A stretch of 64,000 nt of DNA from Paraburkholderia unamae (GTDB taxonomy: Bacteria > Pseudomonadota > Gammaproteobacteria > Burkholderiales > Burkholderiaceae): the NCBI RefSeq assembly GCF_003268775.1, contig NZ_QLSU01000003.1:124001-188000 (forward strand). Reading direction: 5' to 3'. A program made the translations under genes and the position numbers. This document shows, piece after piece, positions 8,112 to 16,526 of the stretch. Under the pieces are notes generated by a model, which was not told the DNA's origin, searched no databases, and saw nothing but the letters and a program-made list of their open reading frames with translations. Numbering within the stretch: the first letter of the stretch is position 1; each line of letters starts with the position of its first letter.

Positions 8112-9140
8112 TCAAATCCCGGCGGGTGCGGGCTGCGGGTGCTGGAACGTGAAGCTGTCCGCGTACAGGTAGCGCACGCTCGCGCCATGCGCGAGAAACG
8201 CGCGCCGCGCGTCGGCGATCATGCCGGGCGAGCCGCACAGGTACAGCGCGTGCTCCGAGAGATCGGCGTGATCGGCGAGCACGGCGTCCTGCACATAGCC
8301 GCGCGCGCCGGCCCACGCTTCCCCCGCGCGCGAGAGCACGGGCACATAACGAAAGTCCTCGTGGCGCGCGGCCAGTTGCGAGAAATGCTCGTGCAAATAG
8401 AGGTCGGCTTGCGTGCGCGCGCCCCAGTAAAGATCCACTGGCGGTGCGTCGCCCGCGGCGAGGATCGCGGCGAGCATGCTGGCGAGCGGCGCCGCGCCCG
8501 TGCCCGTGGCCGCCATCACGATCGGGCGATAGTCCTCGTCGTGATAGCCGAAGCCGCCGAGCGGTCCCTCGACATCGAGCGCGTCGCCCTCACGCAGCGC
8601 GCCGAGCAGCGTTTGCGTGAAGTAGCCGCCCTCGATCTCGCGAATCTGCAATTCGACGTGGGCGTCGCCGGGCTGCGAGGCCATCGAGAAGCTGCGCGAG
8701 CCGGCCTCCCCCAGCAGCACATTCAGATACTGGCCAGGCCGAAAGACGAAAGGCGCGCCATCGTCGAAGGCGAGCACAAGGCGCGTGACGTCGCCGCACA
8801 GCTTTTGCGTGCGCACCACCGTTGCGCGGCGGCGCCGCGCGGGCGCCGGAGCGTCGAGCATGCGCTCGGTGCTGATCGCCAGATCCGCTTGCGCGCGGGC
8901 CTGGCACATGAGCGCGTAACCTTGCGCCGCCTCCTCGGGTGCGAGCGCGAGCGGCGGCTCGTCGTAGTGCACGCTCCCCTGCACCAGTTTCACGCGGCAG
9001 GTGCCGCAGCCGCCGAACTCGCATTCGGCCGGCAGCGTCACGCCCGCGCGCCGCGCGGCTTCAAGCACCGTTTCCGTTGCGCACGCAACGAAACTGCTTT
9101 GCGCCTCGATCCATGTGACACGAAAGCTCGTGGACGTCAC
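8112..9140 (-). CDS. ferredoxin-fused FAD/NAD(P)H oxidoreductase
   Basis: A 342-residue electron-transfer flavoprotein. The N-terminal plant-type ferredoxin domain (1-95) has C40-x4-C45-x2-C48 (CEFGGCGTC) and C79. It is followed by an FAD domain with RSFSMAS, and an NAD-binding domain with the GTGAAPL loop and the C-terminal CGSPGM motif. This is the class-IB reductase layout of phenol hydroxylases, benzoate dioxygenases and related oxygenases. It passes electrons from NAD(P)H to an oxygenase or to separate ferredoxins. Here no Rieske or multicomponent monooxygenase is nearby; the only oxygenase candidate is the diiron protein at the head of the same operon. The gene starts 15 bases after the GlcG-like gene. 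Confidence 0.92.
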   Translation of the reverse strand: MTSTSFRVTWIEAQSSFVACATETVLEAARRAGVTLPAECEFGGCGTCRVKLVQGSVHYDEPPLALAPEEAAQGYALMCQARAQADLAISTERMLDAPAPARRRRATVVRTQKLCGDVTRLVLAFDDGAPFVFRPGQYLNVLLGEAGSRSFSMASQPGDAHVELQIREIEGGYFTQTLLGALREGDALDVEGPLGGFGYHDEDYRPIVMAATGTGAAPLASMLAAILAAGDAPPVDLYWGARTQADLYLHEHFSQLAARHEDFRYVPVLSRAGEAWAGARGYVQDAVLADHADLSEHALYLCGSPGMIADARRAFLAHGASVRYLYADSFTFQHPQPAPAGI

Positions 9141-9155
9141 GTCGGGCCTCGCTTC

Positions 9156-9635
9156 TCAGAGCTTGATGTCGGGTTGCACGAGCACTTCGCGGCCGCTTTC
9201 GCGCAACAGGTCGCGCAGCGCCCCGAGCGCGGCGAGACCCGCCTGCGTGTCCTGCTCGCCGTTGCCGCCCGAGAGGCCCACGCCGCCCACCACCTGCTGG
9301 TCCACGACAATCGGAAAGCCGCCCACGAAGGCCGCAAAGCGCCCTTCGAAGCTCCATTGAATGCCGAACGCCTCGTTGCCGGGCAGCGCGGGGCCGTTGG
9401 GCGGCGTGGTGAACAAATGCGTGGAGCGCTTGTGGCCTGCGGCCGTGAAGGCCTTGTTCCAGGCGATCTGCGGACCGGTGATGCGGCCGCCGTCCATGCG
9501 TTCGAGCGCGAGCGGAAAGCCGCCTTCGTCGACCACGCAGATCGACTCCAGCACGCCGATCTGCTGCGAACGTGCGATAGCCGCGGCGATCATGTGGCGG
9601 GCTTCGGCCAGTTCGAGTTTGAAAAATGCTTTCAT
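9156..9635 (-). CDS. GlcG/HbpS-family (DUF336) protein
   Basis: A 159-residue protein of the GlcG/HbpS (DUF336) family. Family features visible are the N-terminal EARHMIAAAIARS helix, VVDEGGFPLALERMDG, and the glycine-rich GGFPIVVDQQVVGGVGLSGG segment. Members are small cytoplasmic or secreted proteins found in many catabolic operons; some bind heme or sense redox state and others bind cobalamin or act as enzyme partners. The start was set at the ATG that opens MKAFFKLEL because earlier in-frame starts lie within the upstream aldehyde dehydrogenase. It lies between the aldehyde dehydrogenase and reductase genes of the diiron-protein operon; its role is open. Confidence 0.85.
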   Translation of the reverse strand: MKAFFKLELAEARHMIAAAIARSQQIGVLESICVVDEGGFPLALERMDGGRITGPQIAWNKAFTAAGHKRSTHLFTTPPNGPALPGNEAFGIQWSFEGRFAAFVGGFPIVVDQQVVGGVGLSGGNGEQDTQAGLAALGALRDLLRESGREVLVQPDIKL

Positions 9636-9690
9636 GGCAGGGTAACGATATCGATGAGAAAGAGAGTGACGCGCCGTGACAGACGCCCTG

Positions 9691-11145
9691 TCATACGCCG
9701 CGATAGACGGTCTTGGTCTGGAGATAGAACTCGAGCCCGTCGCGCCCCGACTCGCGGAACGTGGCCGTGCTCGAACGCTTGAGCCCGCCAAACGGCGCGT
9801 TGACGAGGTTGCCCGTGGTCGTGCGGTTGATCTTCACGGTGCCCGCCTCGATGTCGTTCGCAAAGCGGTGCATGAGTTGCGCGTCGCGCGTGACGAGCGC
9901 GGCGGCAAGCCCGTACTCGCTGTCGTTCGCCACGGCAATGGCGTCGTCGTAATCGTCCACGTCGATCACGGCGATCACCGGCCCGAAGATCTCCTCGCGG
10001 GCAATGCGCGCGTCGCGCGGCACGTCGGAAAATATCGTCGGCATAACGAAATAGCCGTGTGCGTATTCGCCGTGCATGAGCTGCTCGCCGCCGCACACGA
10101 GCGTGGCCTCCGTCTTGCCCACCGCGATATAGTCGAGCACCGTGCGCAACTGACCGGCCGTGGCGAGCGGGCCCACGTCCACGCCCGGCGTCATGCCGTT
10201 GCCGACCACCAGCGCGGCGGCCCTGGCCGCGAGGCGCTCGACGAACCCGGCGCGGATCGCGCGCGCCACCAGCACGCGGCTCGTGCCCGTGCAGGCCTGG
10301 CCCGCGAGCGAAAAGCCGCCCTTGATGGTGAGATCGACGGCACGGTCGATCTCGTCCGCGTCGAGCACGATGAGCGGATTCTTGCCGCCCAACTCCATTT
10401 GCGTGCGCGTGGAGAGCGAGGCCGCGCGGTGAATCTGCTCGCCCGCCGTCGTCGATCCCGTGAAGGAAATCGCCCGCACTTCACGCGCACCGACGAGTGC
10501 GGAGCCGATCGCGCCCGCGCTGCCCGTGACGAAATTGAGCACGCCCTTCGGAATGCCCGCTTCAACGAACGCCTCGGCGAGGCGCAGCCCGCTCAGCGGC
10601 GCGTCCGATGCGGGCTTGAACACCACGGTGTTGCCGCAGATGAGCGCAGGGGCGATCTTGCGCGCGGGAATCGACACCGGAAAATTCCACGGCGAAATCA
10701 CGGTCACGACGCCGAGCGGTTCGCGCACGGTATAGACCATCATGCCCCCGTCGTCGCTCGGATAAGTTTCGCCGCCGTATGACTGCGCTTCGACGGCATA
10801 GAAGCGCAGGGTCTGCGCGGCACGCACGAATTCGTCTTTCCCGAGCGCCTTTTGCTTGCCCTCCTCGCGCGTGAGTTCTTCGCCAAAGCGGTCGGCGTGG
10901 CGTTCGAGGTAGGCCGCCGCGTCGAGCAGGATCTTCGCGCGCGCGGCCGGTGCCAGGCGCTTCCACGCGCCAAAAGCCGAAGACGCGGCGCGCACGGCTG
11001 CGAGCGCGTCCGCTTCGGTGCTGGCCTGAAAGCGGCCCACCACGTCGCGCGTGTCGGCGGGGTTGACGTTGTCGAATGTGGCGCCCGCGAGGCTCGCGCA
11101 CCATTCGCCGTCGATGTAGTTCAGAAACGTGGGAACGTTAGTCAT
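9691..11145 (-). CDS. NAD(P)-dependent aldehyde dehydrogenase
   Basis: A full-length 484-residue aldehyde dehydrogenase. The catalytic cysteine is C285 in GQACTGTSR, the general base E251 in MELGGKNP, with N154 in SPWNFP and K177 in VFKPAS for cofactor binding. The sequence is of the broad succinate-semialdehyde, benzaldehyde or ketoglutaric-semialdehyde type (entry FMPTIF-like VMPTIFSDV), so the aldehyde cannot be named. It follows the diiron-protein gene by about 100 bases. Within the operon it would oxidise the aldehyde expected from oxidative cleavage or dealkylation by the upstream enzyme. Confidence 0.93.
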   Translation of the reverse strand: MTNVPTFLNYIDGEWCASLAGATFDNVNPADTRDVVGRFQASTEADALAAVRAASSAFGAWKRLAPAARAKILLDAAAYLERHADRFGEELTREEGKQKALGKDEFVRAAQTLRFYAVEAQSYGGETYPSDDGGMMVYTVREPLGVVTVISPWNFPVSIPARKIAPALICGNTVVFKPASDAPLSGLRLAEAFVEAGIPKGVLNFVTGSAGAIGSALVGAREVRAISFTGSTTAGEQIHRAASLSTRTQMELGGKNPLIVLDADEIDRAVDLTIKGGFSLAGQACTGTSRVLVARAIRAGFVERLAARAAALVVGNGMTPGVDVGPLATAGQLRTVLDYIAVGKTEATLVCGGEQLMHGEYAHGYFVMPTIFSDVPRDARIAREEIFGPVIAVIDVDDYDDAIAVANDSEYGLAAALVTRDAQLMHRFANDIEAGTVKINRTTTGNLVNAPFGGLKRSSTATFRESGRDGLEFYLQTKTVYRGV

Positions 11146-11247
11146 GAATGCAACGGTCCTGCTAGTTAAGGTCTTGACCGCGCGCGGGCCGCCGCTGCCC
11201 GCGCCGCAATGGCGCGGCGCGTGGGCGCCCCGGCGCGTGCGTGGCGC

Positions 11248-11979
11248 TCAGGCCGCGAGGCCCAGTTCCGGCAGCGGAATTTCCTTTTCGACGTAGTCGT
11301 AATAGAGCGCCGTGGTGTACAGCAGACGCATTTGCGCCCCCACCTCGCAGATCTTCAGGCAGCGCTGCTGAAGCTCCGGCGTGTTCGCATGCTCCAGCAC
11401 GATCTGATAACCCCGTTCACCGTGAATCTCGTCGGAAACGATATGGAGATCGAAGAATTCGACTTCCTCGTCGGTGAACTTGTACAGGTCGCGCAGTGTG
11501 GGCGTCTGCTTGCGGTAAATGGACGGCACCTGCGATTCGAGCCCGACCACCAGCGCCGCCACCGCCACCACCGGGTCCTCGCGCATCGCCACCGAATAGC
11601 ACCAGCCCTGGAGGCCGCGCGTGGTGGGCGACATGTTGTCGGGGTCGACTACGCGCTCGCGCGTCGTGCCGCACGCTTCGGCGAAACGGATCAGCAGGTC
11701 GGTGTGGCGGTCGCCGCCAATCTCTTCCTCGTACATGTTGGCGAGCAGGAAGTCCTTCGCCTCGGTCACGTGGTCGGGCGTGCGCGCATACAGGTAGCCC
11801 AGGTAGTCGGCGAACGGCCCGACATAGTGGTAATGGTTTTCGGCCCAGCGGGCGAGATGCGCGCGCGTGAGCTTGCCGCTCGCCCACGCGATGCTGAACG
11901 GCGCCTTGTTGGCGCTCTTGCCCTTGATTGCCTCTTCGAGTGCCGCGCGGAAGGTCTCGCGGTCCATCAGCTCTGCCAT
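11248..11979 (-). CDS. heme-oxygenase-like diiron protein (TenA/PqqC-like fold)
   Basis: A 243-residue all-helical protein of the TenA/PqqC-like, iron-containing redox enzyme group (HDO superfamily). The likely metal ligands are E85 and H92 (EEEIGGDRH), E148 (VVGLESQ), then H179, D183 and H186 (HIVSDEIH). This is the E-x6-H, E, H-x3-D-x2-H pattern I recall for CADD; UndA and BesC carry related sets. Members use O2 to cleave C-C bonds or oxidise amines and acids. It lacks the TenA thiaminase context, and there are no pqq or thi genes around. It is the first gene of an operon with aldehyde dehydrogenase, GlcG-like protein and ferredoxin reductase, about 70 bases below operator D. The reaction is not known. 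Confidence 0.85.
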   Translation of the reverse strand: MAELMDRETFRAALEEAIKGKSANKAPFSIAWASGKLTRAHLARWAENHYHYVGPFADYLGYLYARTPDHVTEAKDFLLANMYEEEIGGDRHTDLLIRFAEACGTTRERVVDPDNMSPTTRGLQGWCYSVAMREDPVVAVAALVVGLESQVPSIYRKQTPTLRDLYKFTDEEVEFFDLHIVSDEIHGERGYQIVLEHANTPELQQRCLKICEVGAQMRLLYTTALYYDYVEKEIPLPELGLAA

Positions 11980-12050
11980 GTGTGACTCCTTCGTTCAGGG
12001 TTGGAAATCCGCCGCGCAATGGCAGCGGATCAGTGGTTCGATTCGTTTCA

Positions 12051-12063
12051 GTACACTGTATAC
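12051..12063. promoter_or_regulatory. GTATAC-type operator, site D (diiron operon)
   Basis: GTACACTGTATAC, a near-perfect copy of the 13-bp palindrome (one mismatch in the left half), about 70 bases upstream of the diiron-protein start codon and just beyond the stop codon of the porin gene. Confidence 0.62.
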
Positions 12064-12106
12064 AACATTTCTGGGAAAGCCAACCCCGCAAAAATCCCAG
12101 GTGCAG

Positions 12107-13219
12107 CTAGAACGCGTGGCGCAAGCCGACCCCGACCGCCGACTGCATGTTGCTGCTCGACGCCGCGATAAACTGCGTGACCTGTGCGACCTGCGCGTCG
12201 CCCAGCGCGCGCTGCATCGTAGCGAACGCATAGAGCTGCGTGCGCTTCGAGAGCGCGTAGTTGACCACGGCGTTGTACTGGAGGTAGCGCGGGTCGCCGT
12301 CGTTCGCGTCCACGGAGCCGTCCGTGTAGGTCACGCCCAGCCCCGCCGAGAGCGCCGGGGTGAAGAACACCATGCCGTTCACTTCGTAGTTCATGAAGTT
12401 GACGTCCTGCCCTTCGAAGCCCTGCTTGTATTCGACATGGGTGATGTCGCCGCTCAGCTTCACCTTGCCGAACTGATACGAGGCGCCGCCGCCCACCGTG
12501 AAGAACGAGTGAGCCGCGAGCGCGAACTCGCCCACGGCCGAGTTCGTCTCCTTCCAGAACGTGCCCGGCGAGAGGTTGCCGGGCTGACGCGCGTAAGTCA
12601 TGCCGAAGCCCGCGTAGAGCGGCCCGTCCGCATAGCTGCCGCCAAGACTCCACATGCTGTTGCTGCCGAAACTGCCCGCCACGCCGCCGAAGCTGTACAT
12701 TGCGCTGCCCGTGAAGCCGCCGTAGCTGTTGGCGTAGCGCACCGCGTTGTTCACGCGCACGCCGCGGTTCGTCAGGTCCATGTCGCCGGGGTGCTCCATG
12801 TAGACGGACCAGTCGGCGGACGTGAGTTGTGCCACGTAATCGACCATCGACTCGTACTGGCGGCCGAACGTGAGGCGGCCCAGACGATCGTTCTCGAGAC
12901 CCACATACGCCTGGCGGCCGAACATCAGGCCGCCCTGGCCGAGCGAGCCGTCGGTCACGTCGAAGCCGTTTTCGAGCCGGAAGATCGCCCGCGTGCCCCC
13001 GCCCAGGTCCTCCGTGCCGAGCAGGCCGAAGCGGCTGCCCCGCGTGGTGCCGCTCGCCATCGCGTACGAGCGGCCGCCGCCCTGATTGCTCGTGTAGATC
13101 GCCGAGACATCGATCAAGCCATACAGCGTGACGCTGCTCTGCGCGTGCGCCGTCGTCGACGCCAACGGCGTTGCCGCGAGGCACGCGAGCCCTGCCTGAC
13201 GCCAGAAAGTCCTTTTCAT
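12107..13219 (-). CDS. outer-membrane general porin
   Basis: A 370-residue Burkholderia-type (OpcP/Omp32-like) trimeric porin. A signal peptide of about 26 residues ends ASTTAHA, and the mature protein opens QSSVTLYGLIDVS. Alternating beta strands run throughout, the PEFGR-like constriction region is represented by RRLTFGRQYES, and the last residue is Phe (GLRHAF), as needed for BAM recognition. The start was chosen at the ATG before KRTFW. It has its own operator-like site (E) upstream and lies between the diiron operon and the transporter/amidase operon, so it probably admits the substrate of the pathway into the periplasm. Confidence 0.93.
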   Translation of the reverse strand: MKRTFWRQAGLACLAATPLASTTAHAQSSVTLYGLIDVSAIYTSNQGGGRSYAMASGTTRGSRFGLLGTEDLGGGTRAIFRLENGFDVTDGSLGQGGLMFGRQAYVGLENDRLGRLTFGRQYESMVDYVAQLTSADWSVYMEHPGDMDLTNRGVRVNNAVRYANSYGGFTGSAMYSFGGVAGSFGSNSMWSLGGSYADGPLYAGFGMTYARQPGNLSPGTFWKETNSAVGEFALAAHSFFTVGGGASYQFGKVKLSGDITHVEYKQGFEGQDVNFMNYEVNGMVFFTPALSAGLGVTYTDGSVDANDGDPRYLQYNAVVNYALSKRTQLYAFATMQRALGDAQVAQVTQFIAASSSNMQSAVGVGLRHAF

Positions 13220-13297
13220 CCGGGATTCCTTTTTCGTTGAAAGATGAGCGGTAACAGGACGCAAGCGCCTCGCTCCAAGGCGCTTCCACATTCATAA

Positions 13298-13310
13298 GTA
13301 TTCTGTATAC
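13298..13310. promoter_or_regulatory. GTATAC-type operator, site E (porin)
   Basis: GTATTCTGTATAC, one mismatch per palindrome, about 80 bases upstream of the porin start codon and followed by an A-rich run. Confidence 0.62.
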
Positions 13311-13467
13311 AAAAAAGCAAAGCGCAATTCGACAAAAAAAGACTTCGCTTTTGGCACCACGGGGGGAGGCAGCGGAAGGCGCAACCGCGAACGGGCGACA
13401 CTCTACGCGGCGCAAGCCGGCGCTGAGGCTTCGGTTCGAAGCCTTAGCCGGGCTTTTGCGTGAAAGT

Positions 13468-14793
13468 TCAGCGCGGCGCGTTCGGCACCGCTTGCGCGAC
13501 CGCCGGGGCGCCCGCCTGCGCATGCGGCTCGGCTTCGGCGGGCTCGACGGCTTCGATGTCGTCGAGCGCGATCCCGTTCGTCTCGGGCAACACCCATGCG
13601 GCGAGGACGACGAACACGTAGCCCACCCCCGCCACGAGCGGTATTGCGAATGTGAGCGTGAAATGCCCGCTCGCGAGCCAGCCCGCCGTGAACGGAAACA
13701 CGGAGCCGATCACGCGTCCCACGTTGTACGCGACGCCATAGCCGGTCGCGCGAACCGCATGCGGATAGGTCTCCGCGATGGTTGCCGCCACGCCCGAAAA
13801 CGTGCCCTGCATGAGCACGCCCAGCAGGAAGCCCAGCACGAGCATGACCGGCGTGGGCGCGTCGACCTGCATGTAGGCGATGCTCAGAACGAACGCGCCA
13901 AGCGCGAAGATGATGTAGGTCGGGCGGCGGCCGATCCGATCGGTGCACCACGCGCCGAGCGCATAGCCCGCGAGCGACCCGCCTATCGTCACGGCGAGCC
14001 ACAGCCCCGTGCCCGTGACCGAAAGGCCGCGCTCGGTCTTGAGCCACATCGGCATCCACGTGGCGATGGCGTAGTACGCGCCGAGCATGCCGCCCGAAAG
14101 CAGGCTGCACCAGAACGTGCGTGCGGCAAGGCGACCGCTCAGCACTGTGCGCAAGGCACTGCCGGGACCGGCCGCGCGGCGCGTCGCGAGCGTCCGCGAA
14201 AACGATTCGGGCTCCTGTAGATTGCGCCGCAGCCAGATCACGAGCAGCGCGGGCAGGATGCCCACGAACAGGCACACGCGCCACGCCCACTGCGGCGGCA
14301 GCCAGTTGAATAGCGCGCTGTAGGCGAGCGCGGCGGCGGCCCAGCCGAACGAATAGCTGCTCGCCGTGAAGGCCGAGAACTTGCCGCGATGCGCCGGGTT
14401 GCGAATCATCTCCGTCACCAGCACCATGCACAGCGACGACTCGCCGCCGAAGCCCAGCCCCTGCACCGCACGCAGGATCGCGAACTGGGTGGGGGAATTG
14501 GCGAAGCCGCAAGCGAAACACGAGATCGCGAACAGCGCGATGGTCCAGCGCAGGATGCGCACGCGCCCGTAGCGGTCCGCCAGCAGCCCCGCGCCTATCG
14601 CGCCAACGAGCGAGGCGATCAGCGTCCACGTGACGATGCTGCCCGCCGTGGCTTTGCTCATGTTCCACGTCTGTAGCAGCACGGGAATGAGGAACGAATA
14701 GATCATGAAGTCGTAGACGTCCACGGCATGACCGACGAAGGCGCCGGCGAAAGCCCGTTTTTCGTTTTTCGACAGTGAGGTAAGCCAGGACAT
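13468..14793 (-). CDS. MFS transporter, aromatic acid/sialate:H+ symporter type
   Basis: A 441-residue inner-membrane major facilitator protein with 12 predicted helices. Motif A is visible after helix 2 as GLLADRYGRVRI, and a second copy is in GAWCTDRIGRRPTY. The N-terminal VGHAVDVYDFMIYSF segment is typical of the AAHS/sialate symporter group (D-x-Y-D motif). It lies 34 bases downstream of the amidase gene, so both form one unit under site F. It probably imports the amide or acid substrate of the pathway. The C-terminus after helix 12 is a hydrophilic Glu/Ala-rich tail. Confidence 0.9.
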   Translation of the reverse strand: MSWLTSLSKNEKRAFAGAFVGHAVDVYDFMIYSFLIPVLLQTWNMSKATAGSIVTWTLIASLVGAIGAGLLADRYGRVRILRWTIALFAISCFACGFANSPTQFAILRAVQGLGFGGESSLCMVLVTEMIRNPAHRGKFSAFTASSYSFGWAAAALAYSALFNWLPPQWAWRVCLFVGILPALLVIWLRRNLQEPESFSRTLATRRAAGPGSALRTVLSGRLAARTFWCSLLSGGMLGAYYAIATWMPMWLKTERGLSVTGTGLWLAVTIGGSLAGYALGAWCTDRIGRRPTYIIFALGAFVLSIAYMQVDAPTPVMLVLGFLLGVLMQGTFSGVAATIAETYPHAVRATGYGVAYNVGRVIGSVFPFTAGWLASGHFTLTFAIPLVAGVGYVFVVLAAWVLPETNGIALDDIEAVEPAEAEPHAQAGAPAVAQAVPNAPR

Positions 14794-14827
14794 GAGCGTA
14801 AGCTCCGTTAGCAGTCGGGAAATGGAG

Positions 14828-16336
14828 TCAGCACGCAGGCGGCGCGTAAGCGTAGCCGGCGGCTTCGAGCAGGCTCGCCACGCGAATCGAGCGCAGGTCG
14901 TGATAGCGGGGCGCCACGATCTGCACGCCTACCGGCAGGCCCAGCGCCGTGCGCCCGGCGGGCGCGACCGTCGAAGGCAGGCCGCACAGGCCGGAATGCC
15001 CGGCCCAGAAGAGTTGTGTGGTAAGCGGCTGCGGCTTGCCGTTGACGCTCAGCGTGCGCTGCCACGGCGCGAGCGCTTCGTCGAGCGGGAACGCCGCCGT
15101 GGCGGCGGCCGGGCACAGCAGCACGTCCACCTGCTCGAACAGCGCGCGCCACGCGGCGGCATAGCGCTCGCGCAGCGGCTGGAGCTTGAGCCAGTCGCGA
15201 TGGCGCAGCGCCGCGCCCACATGCTGAAGCGAGGCGTAACTCGTGTCGTGCGGCGGCGCGACGTCGGCCGCGCGCACGGAGGCGGCGTAGGCGTCGTCGC
15301 CGAGATAACCGCAGGTCGAGGCGCGCAACAGCAACGTATAAGTGCGCAAAAGCTCGGCGGCGTCCAGTTGCGGTCGCGCGTCCCAGACCACGCGTGCGCC
15401 CCGCTGCTCCAGCGCCTGCCCCAGCGCGACGATGCAGCGCTCCACTTCCGCATCCACTTCCGCCACCGGATGATTGCTCAGTATGCCGAAGCGAATCTGC
15501 CGCAAATCCATCGCCTCGCAACGGGGCAACGCGTAGTGCACGGCGCAGGCGGCCTCGGCGTCCGGCCCCGCGATGGCGGCCAGCACGAGTTCGAGGTCGG
15601 CGGCGCTGCGGGCGAGCGGCCCCGCCACATTGATGTCGGGCAGCGCGACGCCGCCGGGCAAGCCGTGCCCTTCGAGCGAAACGAGGCCGTGCGTGCTCTT
15701 GTGCGAGAAGATGCCGCAATAGTGCGCGGGATTGCGGATCGATGAGCCGATATCGGAGCCCACGTCGAAGTACGCCATGCCCGCGCACACCGCGGCCGCA
15801 CTGCCGCCCGACGAACCGCCCGGCGTGCGGGCATGGTCGTGCGGATTGCGGGTAGTGCCGTAGAGGTCGTTGTAACTCTGCCAGTCGCGCAGCCACAGCG
15901 GCACGTTGGTCTTGCCGAGCAGCACGGCGCCCGCGTCGCACAGGCGCTGCACCACGCTCGCGTGGCGCGCGGCGAGATTGCCGCGAAACGCCGGGTCGCC
16001 CACCGTGGTGGGCCAGCCCGCCACGTCGAACGACTCCTTGATCGTGAACGGCACGCCGTGGAGCGGACCGCGCGAGCGCCCTGCCGCCAGTTCGGCGTCG
16101 CGCTCGCGCGCGACGGCGTGCGCGCGCTCGAAATCGCTGACCACGACGGCATTGATGGTCGGGTTCTGCTCGCGCCACGCCGCCTCGCAGGCGGCGACCA
16201 GCGCGCTCGAACTGACCTCTTGACGGCGCATCGCGGCAGCCGCGGCCGCAATCGTGGCATGACGCCACGGCGCTGCGCCGGGCTGGGTTTGCGGGGCCGC
16301 GCCCGTGGGGCGGGCGGCGGCCAGGAACTCGGACAT
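14828..16336 (-). CDS. amidase-signature-family hydrolase
   Basis: A 502-residue amidase with the Ser-cisSer-Lys triad: K100 in PFTIKES, S175 in GGSSGGSA and S199 in GSDIGSSIRNPA, with the usual 24-residue spacing between the two serines. It hydrolyses a carboxamide or related bond in the cytoplasm; substrate specificity in this family cannot be predicted from the motifs. It is the first gene of a two-gene unit with the MFS transporter and has operator F 20 bases upstream of its start, which ties it to the regulon. An amide-containing nutrient that is imported and then hydrolysed is the simplest reading. Confidence 0.92.
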   Translation of the reverse strand: MSEFLAAARPTGAAPQTQPGAAPWRHATIAAAAAAMRRQEVSSSALVAACEAAWREQNPTINAVVVSDFERAHAVARERDAELAAGRSRGPLHGVPFTIKESFDVAGWPTTVGDPAFRGNLAARHASVVQRLCDAGAVLLGKTNVPLWLRDWQSYNDLYGTTRNPHDHARTPGGSSGGSAAAVCAGMAYFDVGSDIGSSIRNPAHYCGIFSHKSTHGLVSLEGHGLPGGVALPDINVAGPLARSAADLELVLAAIAGPDAEAACAVHYALPRCEAMDLRQIRFGILSNHPVAEVDAEVERCIVALGQALEQRGARVVWDARPQLDAAELLRTYTLLLRASTCGYLGDDAYAASVRAADVAPPHDTSYASLQHVGAALRHRDWLKLQPLRERYAAAWRALFEQVDVLLCPAAATAAFPLDEALAPWQRTLSVNGKPQPLTTQLFWAGHSGLCGLPSTVAPAGRTALGLPVGVQIVAPRYHDLRSIRVASLLEAAGYAYAPPAC

Positions 16337-16355
16337 GGCTTTGCCTTGGTCGGTA

Positions 16356-16368
16356 GTATTTTGTATAC
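16356..16368. promoter_or_regulatory. GTATAC-type operator, site F (amidase/MFS)
   Basis: GTATTTTGTATAC, right half exact and left half with two changes, immediately upstream of the amidase start codon. Confidence 0.6.
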
Positions 16369-16526
16369 CGTCTCAAGACAAATTTACGTTGTCAAGGGAG
16401 AAAAGCAGGAGCCAGGCAAACGGAGGACGCAACCGGCTGGTCCGGCCGCGCGCCCCCTCGGGCTTTCGGGCCTCGCGGCGGCGCGCGCCGGTCGGCTCTC
16501 GGCGTTGTGCTTCGCTGCAAAGTCGC

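Noticed and set aside
5966..8152. A rightward open frame of more than 700 codons opposite the TerC and permease genes
   Set aside because: It is Arg/His-rich without motifs and mirrors the codon bias of well-supported membrane genes on the other strand.
11248..11979. Reading the diiron protein as TenA thiaminase II or PqqC
   Set aside because: No thiamine or PQQ genes are nearby and the six metal-ligand pattern fits the HDO group better.
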